A stretch of 45,011 nucleotides of DNA from positions 1 to 45,011 of IMG/VR virus record IMGVR_UViG_3300021087_000801. One strand, given 5' to 3'. Source of the stretch: a virus. This document shows, in pieces, positions 22,468 to 30,385 of the stretch (position 1 is the stretch's first letter; every line of letters begins with the position of its first letter). The notes beneath the pieces are model-generated. The model was not told the origin of the DNA, ran no database searches, and worked only from the letters and a program-made list of their open reading frames with translations. Position numbers and translations under genes: made by a program.

Positions 22468-22496
22468 TTGACATAGCACACTAACCTTGCTATAAT
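22468..22496 (+). promoter_or_regulatory. Consensus sigma70 promoter for uvsE
   Basis: TTGACA and TATAAT with a 17-base spacer, 30 bases before the ATG. It is almost a copy of the promoters at 10788 and 11590. Confidence 0.88.
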
Positions 22497-22526
22497 ATAT
22501 ACATAATTTTACAATTAGAGGTATAT

Positions 22527-23543
22527 ATGGTAGGCAAAGTAGGTTTCGCGTGTAAGTATTTGCACCCCGATCAAACACAAAAGAAAAAGATACTTGAAGA
22601 AATTCAAAGACCTCTAACAGAAAAAAGCACAACTATTCGTTGGCTTAATGAACAACATAAAGATGTAGCAGAACAGCGTTTGTGGGATATTATGGTACAT
22701 AATACACAAGCAGTTTACAATCTTGTAGAGTATGTAGGTAATCTTCCAGAGAATCAACGCATGGTACGTTTAGGCAGTAATCAATTACCAGCCGCAACAC
22801 ACCCAGACTGGAGTTGGTATTGGAAACGAGCAGATGTAGTAGATTACGCATCTAAGCATTATGCAAGAGCAGGTGAGCTTGCACGACAATTAGGTGTGCG
22901 TCTTAGTATGCACCCAGGTCAGTTTGTTGTACTAGCAAGCGATACACCAGAAATAGTAGAACGCAGTATAGAGGAGTTTGAATATCATGCGGATATCATC
23001 AGGTACATGGGTTACGGTAAGGAGTGGCAAGACTTCAAGTGTAACGTCCACATCTCCGGTAGACAAGGTCCAGCCGGTATCAAAGCCGCACTTCAACGAT
23101 TGTCTCCAGAAGCACGAAACTGTATTACTATCGAAAATGACGAAAACGCATGGGGCCTTGATGCCTCACTCGAACTTGAAAAGGAGGTAGCACTAGTTGT
23201 CGACATACACCACCACTGGGTTCATAGCGCCGGAGAATATATTACTCCAAGCGACGACCGTATTAAACGTGTCATTGATAGTTGGCGGGGCGTTCGTCCT
23301 GCTTGTCATTATAGCGTTAGCCGTCAAGCTCTTTTGGAAGGACACCCAATAGATGTCAAGCCAGATTACAAAGCACTAATTGAACAAGGTTACAAAAAAG
23401 CAAAACTAAGAGCACACAGTGATCTTATGTGGAATACTGCCGTAAACGAATGGGCTGGTACTTTCCGTAAAGACTTTGACATTATGGTAGAAGCAAAAAG
23501 CAAAAACTTAGCAAGTATACCATTTGAGGAATCCACAAATTGA
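22527..23543 (+). CDS. uvsE: UV damage endonuclease UvsE (338 aa)
   Basis: A TIM-barrel metalloenzyme that nicks DNA 5' to UV photoproducts. Family strings are clear: VGFACKYLHPDQ at the start, VRLSMHPGQFVVLAS, EYHADIIRYMG, NVHISGRQG, ITIENDENAWG, VVDIHHHWVHS and RAHSDLMWN. The His, Glu and Asp residues that bind metal are all present. It has its own consensus promoter and is followed by a small membrane protein whose start overlaps its stop. The middle (about 23000-23345) is visibly richer in G+C and C-ending codons than the rest of the gene, suggesting recombination with a foreign copy. Confidence 0.95.
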   Translation: MVGKVGFACKYLHPDQTQKKKILEEIQRPLTEKSTTIRWLNEQHKDVAEQRLWDIMVHNTQAVYNLVEYVGNLPENQRMVRLGSNQLPAATHPDWSWYWKRADVVDYASKHYARAGELARQLGVRLSMHPGQFVVLASDTPEIVERSIEEFEYHADIIRYMGYGKEWQDFKCNVHISGRQGPAGIKAALQRLSPEARNCITIENDENAWGLDASLELEKEVALVVDIHHHWVHSAGEYITPSDDRIKRVIDSWRGVRPACHYSVSRQALLEGHPIDVKPDYKALIEQGYKKAKLRAHSDLMWNTAVNEWAGTFRKDFDIMVEAKSKNLASIPFEESTN

Positions 23544-23815
23544 ATAAAATAATTAATTTTTTTAAACAAAGCTATGCAAACGATCGCATGGCTTTTTACG
23601 CAGAAATAGTAGAAACAACAGTTCTTATTATAGCAAGTGCAGTATTAAGTTTTACAATACTTGATCCTGCTACAACAATATTCGTTCCACTGTACCTAGT
23701 AGGAAGTATACTAGCAGTATTCAGTACATATAGACGTGGAAGTAGTGCTATTGTGTTATGCACATGGTTTACTATTATGAATTCTTGGGCATTCGTACAA
23801 CTTTTTATATTGTAA
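23540..23815 (+). CDS. Small polytopic membrane protein (91 aa)
   Basis: Starts with TTG overlapping the uvsE stop, so it is translated by coupling. Three hydrophobic segments are visible (ETTVLIIASAVLSFTIL, IFVPLYLVGSILAVFS and AIVLCTWFTIMNSWAFVQLF) after a basic N-terminus. No family is assigned. The arrangement resembles a fragment of small transporter-like proteins, but nothing supports a substrate. Confidence 0.65.
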   Translation: MNKIINFFKQSYANDRMAFYAEIVETTVLIIASAVLSFTILDPATTIFVPLYLVGSILAVFSTYRRGSSAIVLCTWFTIMNSWAFVQLFIL

Positions 23816-23832
23816 ACATAATTTAACATTTT

Positions 23833-23840
23833 GATAAATA
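23833..23840 (+). promoter_or_regulatory. Late promoter GATAAATA
   Basis: 22 bases before the first gene of the tagged-protein block, with a TAGGAG box between. Confidence 0.7.
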
Positions 23841-23861
23841 CTACAATAGGAGTTTATCATT

Positions 23862-25196
23862 ATGAGATTAGACAGTTTTACACATAAAGAAGTACCAGCA
23901 GATACAATTTTAAAAGAAATAGGCGTACCTAAAGACGAGCGAGAAGTTATATTAGAATTCTTGCCACTAATACCTGTTGCTTTATGGGCCGGTGGTGCGG
24001 CATGGACTGCCTATGATACATATCAAGCTAAAAAACAATTAGATGCAGGTAAAATAACACAAGCTCAATTTGCCGCTAGAGTAGGTACAGATGTAGCAAT
24101 TGGTGTTGCAGGTGGTGTACTAGGTAAAATAGCTGGTAAAGGCTTTAAAGTAGGTAAAGAAATCTACAAAAGTAAAAAAGCAGCCAGGGCAGCTCAAAAG
24201 AAAACTGCTGATATTCCAACTCCCAAAGATGCAGCAATTCCCCCAACAGGTATCAATGTAGTAGCAAATGCAGCCACAGATACTGCAACAGCTTCATCTA
24301 AAAAAGTTGTACAAACTGCAAATCCAGGTGATACTATAAAAACTGCCAAAGGCGAATTCCTTGCAGGTGTAGATGGTAAAGCAACTACAACTAGAGTAAG
24401 TGCTCCTAACGCCTCAGCAGTCAAAGATCAAATATTAAAAATTGCTAATCCAGATTCATCTACTGCGGTAGCAGTAGTAAAACAAACAGATGATGCAGCC
24501 GAGATTGCGGCTAAAAGATCAGCTGCAACTACAGGTGGTGATGATTATGCACGTAACTATGTTAGAAATACTGCATTAGATAGAATGAAAGATTTACCAG
24601 CTGCAGGCCAAAAATCATTTATTAAATCTCTTGAAAAAGCACATCCTGGCATTGCAAAAGAATTAGGTGTTGATAATTTATTAGCACCAGCGGCTTCAGT
24701 GGCAACTAAGACTGCTACTAAAACTACTACACAAGGAATAACTAGAGCACAACGTAACGCTATATCAAACATGGATAACGTACCAACTTCAAGTGCAACA
24801 AGAAACTCTGCATCAGGAACAGGAGCTTCAGTGGTAGCGAAAACAGGTGATGATGTAGCATCAGCAGGTGCAAAGAAAGTTGATAATGTTACTCCAACTG
24901 GTACAGCACTAGCAAAAACAGGTGATGATGTAGCATCAGCAGGTGCAAAGAAAGTTGATAATGCTACTCCAACTGGTACAGCACTAGCAAAAACAGGTGA
25001 TGATGTAGCAGCCGCGGCAGCAAAGAAAGCCGACGATGTTAAAGTTAAAGGTAAGGGCAAAGGCGACAAACCTGATAAACCTAATGCTAAACAAAAAGCT
25101 AAAGCAAGAATGCGTGGATACTTTAGTAACTTAAACAAAGGCAACTATTGGGACACAGATTTAACAGGTGTTGCACAAAAATATGGATCTTTCTAA
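23862..25196 (+). CDS. Ala-rich tagged protein with 25-residue repeats (444 aa)
   Basis: Begins with a short tag-like segment (MRLDSFTHKE). A hydrophobic region follows (PLIPVALWAGGAAWTAYDTY, then a second one at GVAGGVLGKIAGK) and a long low-complexity Ala/Thr/Lys region. Near the C-terminus a 25-residue unit 'KTGDDVASAGAKKVDN.TPTGTALA' occurs twice plus a partial third. The last residues NYWDTDLTGVAQKYGSF match a segment inside the 1009-residue protein encoded at 30386. Cys is absent. It is likely a virion-internal or membrane-interacting ejected protein, inferred from the late promoter, the tag and the composition. Confidence 0.7.
   Translation: MRLDSFTHKEVPADTILKEIGVPKDEREVILEFLPLIPVALWAGGAAWTAYDTYQAKKQLDAGKITQAQFAARVGTDVAIGVAGGVLGKIAGKGFKVGKEIYKSKKAARAAQKKTADIPTPKDAAIPPTGINVVANAATDTATASSKKVVQTANPGDTIKTAKGEFLAGVDGKATTTRVSAPNASAVKDQILKIANPDSSTAVAVVKQTDDAAEIAAKRSAATTGGDDYARNYVRNTALDRMKDLPAAGQKSFIKSLEKAHPGIAKELGVDNLLAPAASVATKTATKTTTQGITRAQRNAISNMDNVPTSSATRNSASGTGASVVAKTGDDVASAGAKKVDNVTPTGTALAKTGDDVASAGAKKVDNATPTGTALAKTGDDVAAAAAKKADDVKVKGKGKGDKPDKPNAKQKAKARMRGYFSNLNKGNYWDTDLTGVAQKYGSF
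24838..25015 (+). repeat. 75-bp in-frame tandem repeat
   Basis: Two nearly identical 75-bp units (starting near 24838 and 24913) differ by about one base, followed by a diverged partial third. They encode the 25-residue protein repeat. Confidence 0.85.
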
Positions 25197-27452
25197 ATGC
25201 TTATTAATGAAGTACTTATATATGAAGAACGATTAAATGCAAAGCCTATCATTAGTCCTGCTATAACAACTCTCGACAAAGTATTCAAAGACAACAATCA
25301 CGAAATGCGTATAGTAGGTGGTGCAGTAAGAGATATTGCATTAGGTAAATCACCCAAAGACATTGACTTTGCCACAGACGCTACTCCAGACGAAATGATG
25401 GCTATACTTGATAAAGCAGGTATTAGACACAAACCTACAGGATTAGAACACGGTACTATTACTGCAATCCTAAACAACGAACCATTTGAAATCACAACAC
25501 TAAGAGCAGATACAGAAACTGATGGCAGACATGCCAAAGTAGAGTTTGTTAAAAGTTGGGAAGAAGATGCTAAACGCAGAGACTTAACATACAATGCTAT
25601 GAGCATGGACATTGAAGGTAATGTTTATGACTACTTTGGCGGTATGGATGACTTACAAGATAAAGTAAGTAAGTTTGTTGGCGATGCAGAAGAAAGAATT
25701 ACAGAAGATTATTTACGCATATTGCGTTACTTCCGTTTCCAAGGTAGACTATCAAAACCTACCTGGGATGGTGATACACTAGAAGCAATTACAAAACACG
25801 CCAAAGGACTATCCGGCATTAGTGCCGAGAGAATATGGGCAGAAATGGGCAAAGTACTTTCAGGACAGAATGTTGCAAGTGTAGTATCAATGATAGAAAA
25901 AACAGGTGTAAGCAAAGTTATTGGGTTATCCACTAACAATGTAAACAGTGTTAAAGACAAGAGTAACCCCGTCTTAGCGTTAGCACAATTGGATAATAGC
26001 GTAGATCTTGCTAAACGTTGGAAGTTTAGTAACAACGAAACAGAATTATTAAACTTTTTAGTTAAAAACAAAAACAATCCACTTGATCAAAAGAAAGTGG
26101 AAGATATGATTGCTGATGGAGTTGATAAAGACTTAATATCAGCACTAGCAACAATGCAAGGCAAAAAAGTAAACACTGATGCAGAAGTTCCAAACTTTCC
26201 TGTAACAGGAGCAGACTTAATTGCTAAAGGTATGAAGCCAGGACCAGAAATGGGTGCAACACTAAACAAATTAAAACAACAATGGAAAGCAAGTAACTTT
26301 ACTGCTACAAAAAATGATTTATTAAAAGAAGATGCAGATTTATCCACTGAACGAGGTAGATTAGAATATTATCTAAAAAGGCCTATCCCAGAAGGAATGT
26401 TGGTTCGTTTATATAAATTAGGAAAATTCCATCAAGGAGCAGATCCATTAGCAGAGATAATTCCAGAACGTAATGGAGGATTTGCATTACATCCTGATAA
26501 ATGGGAAAGCACATTTTACAGTTTAACAAACAAAGATTTTAAAAAGATAGGCTATTACAAACCTATTATAATAGAAGCACCAGCAAACATGATTGTTGCT
26601 GATATGGCCATTGCAAATCAATTTTATAGAACAGATGATCCTAACGAACGCAATAGACTTGCAAACGCATACAAAGACAGTATGGGTAAAGATGTTTCTA
26701 GTATGAAAATGCCAGAAGTTATTTTACCAAGTGTAACAATGGAAAGTTTATTTGAAGATTTAGATCCCAAATCAGAACTATATGTAGACATGGATGGAGT
26801 ACTAGCAGACTTCTTTGGTGTATGGAATAAAATGATGGGTGTTAAACACTGGAAGGATATTCCAGACATAGATAAAGCATTACAAAAGATCAAAGACACA
26901 GATGACTTTTGGATTAACTTGCCAATGACACCTAATGGAAAAAGTTTGCTAAACGCAATTAAAAAATTTAAAGGAAAGTATAATATATTAAGTGCACCGC
27001 TTCCAGGTGATCCTAATTCAGAACCACAAAAACGTGCATGGATTAAAAAGCATTTAGGTATGTTCCCACCAGCAAAAATTATTATTGATCACAACAAAGC
27101 CGCATATGCCAAGCAAGCAGATGGAACTCCAAACGCATTAATTGATGACTTTGGAGAAAACATTAGTAAATGGCGCAGTGCAGGTGGTGTTGGAATACAA
27201 CACAAAGATATAGAAGTAGGAGATACTATTTCTAAGTTAGCAAAAGAATTAGAAGATGGACAAGAACCAGTAGAAGAAAACTTTGCTGACGGTAAGAAAA
27301 AAGGCAAAAGCAGACCAGGGCGTGTAAAACGTAGTGGTGCTAGTTGTAACGGTAGCGTAACAGAACTTAGAGCAAAAGCAAAAAAGGCAAGCGGTGAGAA
27401 AGCAAAAATGTATCACTGGTGTGCTAACATGAAAGGTGGCAAAAAGAAATGA
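25197..27452 (+). CDS. Tagged fusion: tRNA nucleotidyltransferase/poly(A) polymerase plus HAD phosphatase (751 aa)
   Basis: Starts MLINEVLIYEE, a tag of the type shared by this block. Residues about 18-380 are a class II CCA-adding/poly(A) polymerase domain: GGAVRD (41-46), catalytic DIDFAT (Asp55, Asp57), RRDLTYNAM, and EDYLRILRYFRF. Residues 385-520 are unassigned. Residues about 525-680 are a HAD nucleotidase-type domain starting YVDMDGVLADFF. The tail (about 695-751) is basic with the string RSGASCNGSVTELRAKAKK and ends YHWCANMKGGKKK, a module I recall from other phage proteins. It directly follows the Ala-rich gene. If packaged, it could act on host RNA 3' ends or nucleotides just after injection; that is inference. 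Confidence 0.82.
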   Translation: MLINEVLIYEERLNAKPIISPAITTLDKVFKDNNHEMRIVGGAVRDIALGKSPKDIDFATDATPDEMMAILDKAGIRHKPTGLEHGTITAILNNEPFEITTLRADTETDGRHAKVEFVKSWEEDAKRRDLTYNAMSMDIEGNVYDYFGGMDDLQDKVSKFVGDAEERITEDYLRILRYFRFQGRLSKPTWDGDTLEAITKHAKGLSGISAERIWAEMGKVLSGQNVASVVSMIEKTGVSKVIGLSTNNVNSVKDKSNPVLALAQLDNSVDLAKRWKFSNNETELLNFLVKNKNNPLDQKKVEDMIADGVDKDLISALATMQGKKVNTDAEVPNFPVTGADLIAKGMKPGPEMGATLNKLKQQWKASNFTATKNDLLKEDADLSTERGRLEYYLKRPIPEGMLVRLYKLGKFHQGADPLAEIIPERNGGFALHPDKWESTFYSLTNKDFKKIGYYKPIIIEAPANMIVADMAIANQFYRTDDPNERNRLANAYKDSMGKDVSSMKMPEVILPSVTMESLFEDLDPKSELYVDMDGVLADFFGVWNKMMGVKHWKDIPDIDKALQKIKDTDDFWINLPMTPNGKSLLNAIKKFKGKYNILSAPLPGDPNSEPQKRAWIKKHLGMFPPAKIIIDHNKAAYAKQADGTPNALIDDFGENISKWRSAGGVGIQHKDIEVGDTISKLAKELEDGQEPVEENFADGKKKGKSRPGRVKRSGASCNGSVTELRAKAKKASGEKAKMYHWCANMKGGKKK

Positions 27453-27610
27453 GCAAACAAAATTTAACAAAAGAAGAACTTAAACATTATATTAAAAAAC
27501 ACAAAGAACACGAAGCAAACAAAACAAGTACAAACAAAAGAAATAAATACTGGAAAGAATACTTTATACCTACTAGAACAGAAACTAGTTTTAATATGAA
27601 TAACTTTTGA
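27449..27610 (+). CDS. Small Lys/Asn-rich protein (53 aa)
   Basis: Starts at an ATG overlapping the upstream stop. Very polar and basic (ELKHYIKKHKEHEANKTSTN; NKRNKYWKEYF). It has no domain. An AATAAATA octamer lies inside it, possibly serving the next gene. Confidence 0.6.
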   Translation: MSKQNLTKEELKHYIKKHKEHEANKTSTNKRNKYWKEYFIPTRTETSFNMNNF

Positions 27611-27631
27611 TATAAAATTAGGAAATAAAAA

Positions 27632-28546
27632 ATGAAAATAGATGATATCATAAATGAAAGAATAACAAGACCAGAAGAGCTTAAAGATAACGATCCGTCT
27701 TTATGGAAAATACTTAAAAAAATGTTCACATCAAATAATTTAGGTACTGATGATAGAAAATCTAGACGAAATAAACTAGATGATATTGAAACACGCAGAG
27801 CTCAAAGAATTAGACAACGTGATAAGGTTGATAAAAGAATTAGAAGAGACAATGCAGAAAAACAAGATCGAGTAGACAGAGAATTAAACAAAAGAGAAAA
27901 AGCGAGATGGGATGGTGAAGACGAAATTGCTGATAAGATAGCACAAGAGTTGTTTGGAAAAAATGCTCACGAGCTTGGTGATTTAGATCGTGCAAATGTT
28001 ATTAGAACTTCCAGGCATGTTGTAGACCATGTAAGAAGATTTGGTACAAAGGTCTTCGATGATCCAAATTATGTAGCTGACTTTAAGAAAAAGTATCCAC
28101 AAGGTTTAATCCCAGCGATTGGAAAAAACTTAGATGGCACTGATGCAGAACCAGATTATAGTTATTTGAATCCAAAAAAGAGAGGGCAAAAATACAGCCA
28201 TCCAGCATTTAGTTTTAGATTTGACCAACCAGCGCCTGATGGAACAGGGCTTGCAACCTATCAAGGGTATGCATCTGCAACAGGTGACGGCTATGCAACA
28301 CCTAACCATGTTAAACATGATCTAGGTATAGAATTTGAACCAAGATCAACAATTTATAGATCAAATACTAATTATGCAAATAGTGAAAGAGATGAAAGAA
28401 TTGCCACTGGAAAAGCCAATATTAAAAATATAGAAATACAAAATAGAATTAATAAAGCAACAACAGATACTCCTACTGATAACACTCAGAAGAAATTTGC
28501 AAAGGATATTATGCAGAATAATACAGGTGATAATCAAAAGAAATGA
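27632..28546 (+). CDS. Tagged, highly charged protein (304 aa)
   Basis: Begins MKIDDIINERIT, matching the shared tag with an I-N-E site near residue 9. Residues 35-100 are an Arg/Lys/Asp-rich helix (RAQRIRQRDKVDKRIRRD), and the C-terminal half is Tyr/Asp/Asn-rich and probably extended. An AGGAAA box precedes the ATG. No enzymatic motif is seen. A DNA-associated internal virion protein is the best guess. Confidence 0.65.
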   Translation: MKIDDIINERITRPEELKDNDPSLWKILKKMFTSNNLGTDDRKSRRNKLDDIETRRAQRIRQRDKVDKRIRRDNAEKQDRVDRELNKREKARWDGEDEIADKIAQELFGKNAHELGDLDRANVIRTSRHVVDHVRRFGTKVFDDPNYVADFKKKYPQGLIPAIGKNLDGTDAEPDYSYLNPKKRGQKYSHPAFSFRFDQPAPDGTGLATYQGYASATGDGYATPNHVKHDLGIEFEPRSTIYRSNTNYANSERDERIATGKANIKNIEIQNRINKATTDTPTDNTQKKFAKDIMQNNTGDNQKK

Positions 28547-28806
28547 ATGTAAGCAAAGAAAACATTTGGCATTTTACTTGTGATTACTGTCAAGGTTTTT
28601 GGAGTGTTGCAACAATGGATGATTGGAAACCAAAAGAGTTATACTGTACACATTGTGGAAAGCTAAATAAATATGACAATGGAAAATTTAGTGCCGCAAA
28701 GTTTAAAAAAGAAGAATGGTGTTCATGTGGACACAGAATTATAGATTGCGATTGCAAGCCAGGATGCGAATGTGGATGCAATAAACAATACTTAGGATCA
28801 TACTAA
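28543..28806 (+). CDS. Double zinc-ribbon protein (87 aa)
   Basis: Two Cys clusters are visible. The N-terminal one has CDYC and CTHC (HFTCDYCQGFWSVAT ... LYCTHCGKLNKY), a zinc-ribbon pattern I recall from a small phage protein. The C-terminal one is Cys-dense (WCSCGHRIIDCDCKPGCECGC). The latter echoes the Cys-rich module in two larger proteins of this block. It overlaps both neighbours by one to four bases. Metal binding is likely; the function is unknown. Confidence 0.75.
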   Translation: MNVSKENIWHFTCDYCQGFWSVATMDDWKPKELYCTHCGKLNKYDNGKFSAAKFKKEEWCSCGHRIIDCDCKPGCECGCNKQYLGSY

Positions 28807-29315
28807 TGAAAGCAAATGAATTTATAAAATTATTAAAAGAAGAATATGATATAGGTCAAGATGAATTCCAAGAAGCATATTCTGATGAGATAGTTACAGT
28901 GGTAACCAATGTCTGGAAAAGAAAATACCCAGATGTTGAATTACATAACCCAGAAGATGAGTTTGGGGCTGGCCATACATTTGAAACAAAAACACCGTCA
29001 CCTGAAAAGGGTGGGTTTACATTAAGTTTTGGTTCTCAATTATATCACACCGAAGATGTACATGAATCACCTGAGAACCTGTTTTATATAGTTGTCTCAA
29101 ATGCGTATTCAGGCAACTTCAAAGGTGTTGTACTAGACATGTTAGAGAGTGTATATAAACTTATGGAAAGCAAACTACAAGAGTATGCACCTGGATCTAA
29201 TAGATCTGAATTTAAAAGAATGATTGGCATTCATCATAATAGAAATCTAGAAGCATGGTCACATATTGCAACAAAACTAGGTGCAGTTGAAGAACCAAGG
29301 GGACGCGACGAATGA
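28806..29315 (+). CDS. Tagged unknown protein (169 aa)
   Basis: The N-terminus MKANEFIKLLKEEYD resembles the T4 IPIII-type targeting helix. The remainder is acidic and mixed alpha/beta (GGFTLSFGSQLYHTEDVHES; NLFYIVVSNAYSGNFKG), with a helical C-terminal region. It overlaps the next gene by four bases. No domain is recognised. Confidence 0.65.
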   Translation: MKANEFIKLLKEEYDIGQDEFQEAYSDEIVTVVTNVWKRKYPDVELHNPEDEFGAGHTFETKTPSPEKGGFTLSFGSQLYHTEDVHESPENLFYIVVSNAYSGNFKGVVLDMLESVYKLMESKLQEYAPGSNRSEFKRMIGIHHNRNLEAWSHIATKLGAVEEPRGRDE

Positions 29316-29536
29316 AAATGGACGACATATACAAATTAAAATATCTAGCAGGTATAACTGATAAACAAGGAAATACACTAGGTGAGAAAGCACCAGAAGG
29401 AAGTAATATTAGTATTACTGGATCTGAAAAAGCACGAATTCAACGTGAAAAGAAAATACAGCCCGGAACAGATGCATGGTTTAAACTTTGGTTTGCCAAG
29501 CCTAGGTTAACAGGCGAAAAACCAACAGGAAAATAA
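29312..29536 (+). CDS. Tagged small basic phage protein (74 aa)
   Basis: Starts MKMDDIYKLKYLAGI, combining the tag with an 'LAGI' motif also seen (as LSGI) inside the 401-residue protein later in the block. The C-terminal GSEKARIQREKKIQPGTDAW then FKLWFAKPRLTGEKP resembles a module I recall from other marine T4-like phages. It overlaps the preceding gene by ATGA. Confidence 0.68.
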   Translation: MKMDDIYKLKYLAGITDKQGNTLGEKAPEGSNISITGSEKARIQREKKIQPGTDAWFKLWFAKPRLTGEKPTGK

Positions 29537-29537
29537 C

Positions 29538-29900
29538 ATGGGAACAGAATTAATTATATTGTTTGCTTTAATGTGCAAACACGCAGTAGCCGATCTAGCC
29601 GTACAGTCATTTAGAGTACCATCTAAAAAGAGGCTTTGGTTAAACAAAGGATTACATTTACATGCAATGGATCATGCAGTATTAACATTTTTAGTATTGT
29701 TATTCTGGGTTAATCCTTGGTTAGCATTGGGTTATGCACTAATTGATTATGTTGCACACTGGCACATAGACTGGGCTAAATCAAATATATTATGGATATT
29801 TGGAATATCCAGAGAAGGCAAGGGGTTTTGGCGTCTACAGACAGTAGACCAAATACTACATTATGCTACATATATGTTTATAGTATCATTAATGGTGTAA
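29538..29900 (+). CDS. DUF3307-like membrane protein (120 aa)
   Basis: Polytopic, with about four hydrophobic segments (LIILFALMCKHAVADLAVQ; HAVLTFLVLLFWVNPWLALG; ILHYATYMFIVSLMV). Conserved His/Asp pairs (CKHAVADLAVQ, YVAHWHIDWAK, TVDQILHY) match the DUF3307 pattern found in phages and bacteria. The function of that family is unknown. It sits between two tagged genes and lacks the tag itself. Confidence 0.72.
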   Translation: MGTELIILFALMCKHAVADLAVQSFRVPSKKRLWLNKGLHLHAMDHAVLTFLVLLFWVNPWLALGYALIDYVAHWHIDWAKSNILWIFGISREGKGFWRLQTVDQILHYATYMFIVSLMV

Positions 29901-29904
29901 GAAG

Positions 29905-29912
29905 GATAAATA
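29905..29912 (+). promoter_or_regulatory. Late promoter GATAAATA, 5 bases before ATG
   Basis: GATAAATA-GTTGT-ATG. The predicted late start is the A of the ATG, with no ribosome-binding site between. Confidence 0.72.
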
Positions 29913-29917
29913 GTTGT

Positions 29918-30379
29918 ATGAGAATAAATGAAATAGATTGTTGGGATGGTTACAAAAAAGATGGAACTAAACCCGGCACAGGAAAAAACAAAGGTAAGCG
30001 TGTAAACAATTGCGTCAAAGAAGACGAAGTTACACTAGATGAATCACAAGATTTCCATGAAGAGTTTGGATATCTAGGATACAGTATTGACGAAAGTGAT
30101 CTTTTTGAAGCGGAATATCAAGGACGAAAAGTTAAACTAAACAAACCAATGCGTGGTGATGTTAAAAAGTTTAAAGTATATGTCAAGGACCCTAAGACTG
30201 GAAACGTTAAGAAAGTAAACTTTGGACATGGTGGAACAAGTGCTAAATCAAAAGGTGAAAAGACTATGAAAATTCGTAAGTCTAATCCTAAAGCTCGCAA
30301 GAGTTTCCGTGCAAGACATAACTGTGATAATCCTGGACCTAAAACAAAAGCTCGTTACTGGTCATGCAGGAAGTGGTGA
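29918..30379 (+). CDS. Tagged basic protein with DUF5872-like domain (153 aa)
   Basis: The start is set by the late octamer five bases upstream; longer in-frame starts lie inside the membrane-protein gene. MRINEIDC is the tag, followed by WDGYKKDGTKPGTGKNKGKR and VNNCVKE, a short module I recall from many phage proteins. The C-terminal half (MRGDVKKFKVYVKDPKTGNV ... FRARHNCDNPGPKTKARYWS) matches the DUF5872-type Cys/Arg-rich domain. Its role is unknown, but high basicity and the tag suggest packaging with DNA. Confidence 0.75.
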   Translation: MRINEIDCWDGYKKDGTKPGTGKNKGKRVNNCVKEDEVTLDESQDFHEEFGYLGYSIDESDLFEAEYQGRKVKLNKPMRGDVKKFKVYVKDPKTGNVKKVNFGHGGTSAKSKGEKTMKIRKSNPKARKSFRARHNCDNPGPKTKARYWSCRKW

Positions 30380-30385
30380 TTCTAG

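Noticed and set aside
23540-23815. PnuC-type nicotinamide riboside transporter
   Set aside because: Only three hydrophobic segments in 91 residues and no PnuC motif visible; left as an unknown membrane protein.
24557-25144. Open frame of 195 codons on the minus strand inside the Ala-rich gene
   Set aside because: Repetitive Ala/Ser/Val product mirroring the plus-strand repeats; no start signals.
27542-27549. AATAAATA as a further late promoter
   Set aside because: It lies inside a small gene, 83 bases before the next tagged gene; too weak to list as a promoter, though it could be used.
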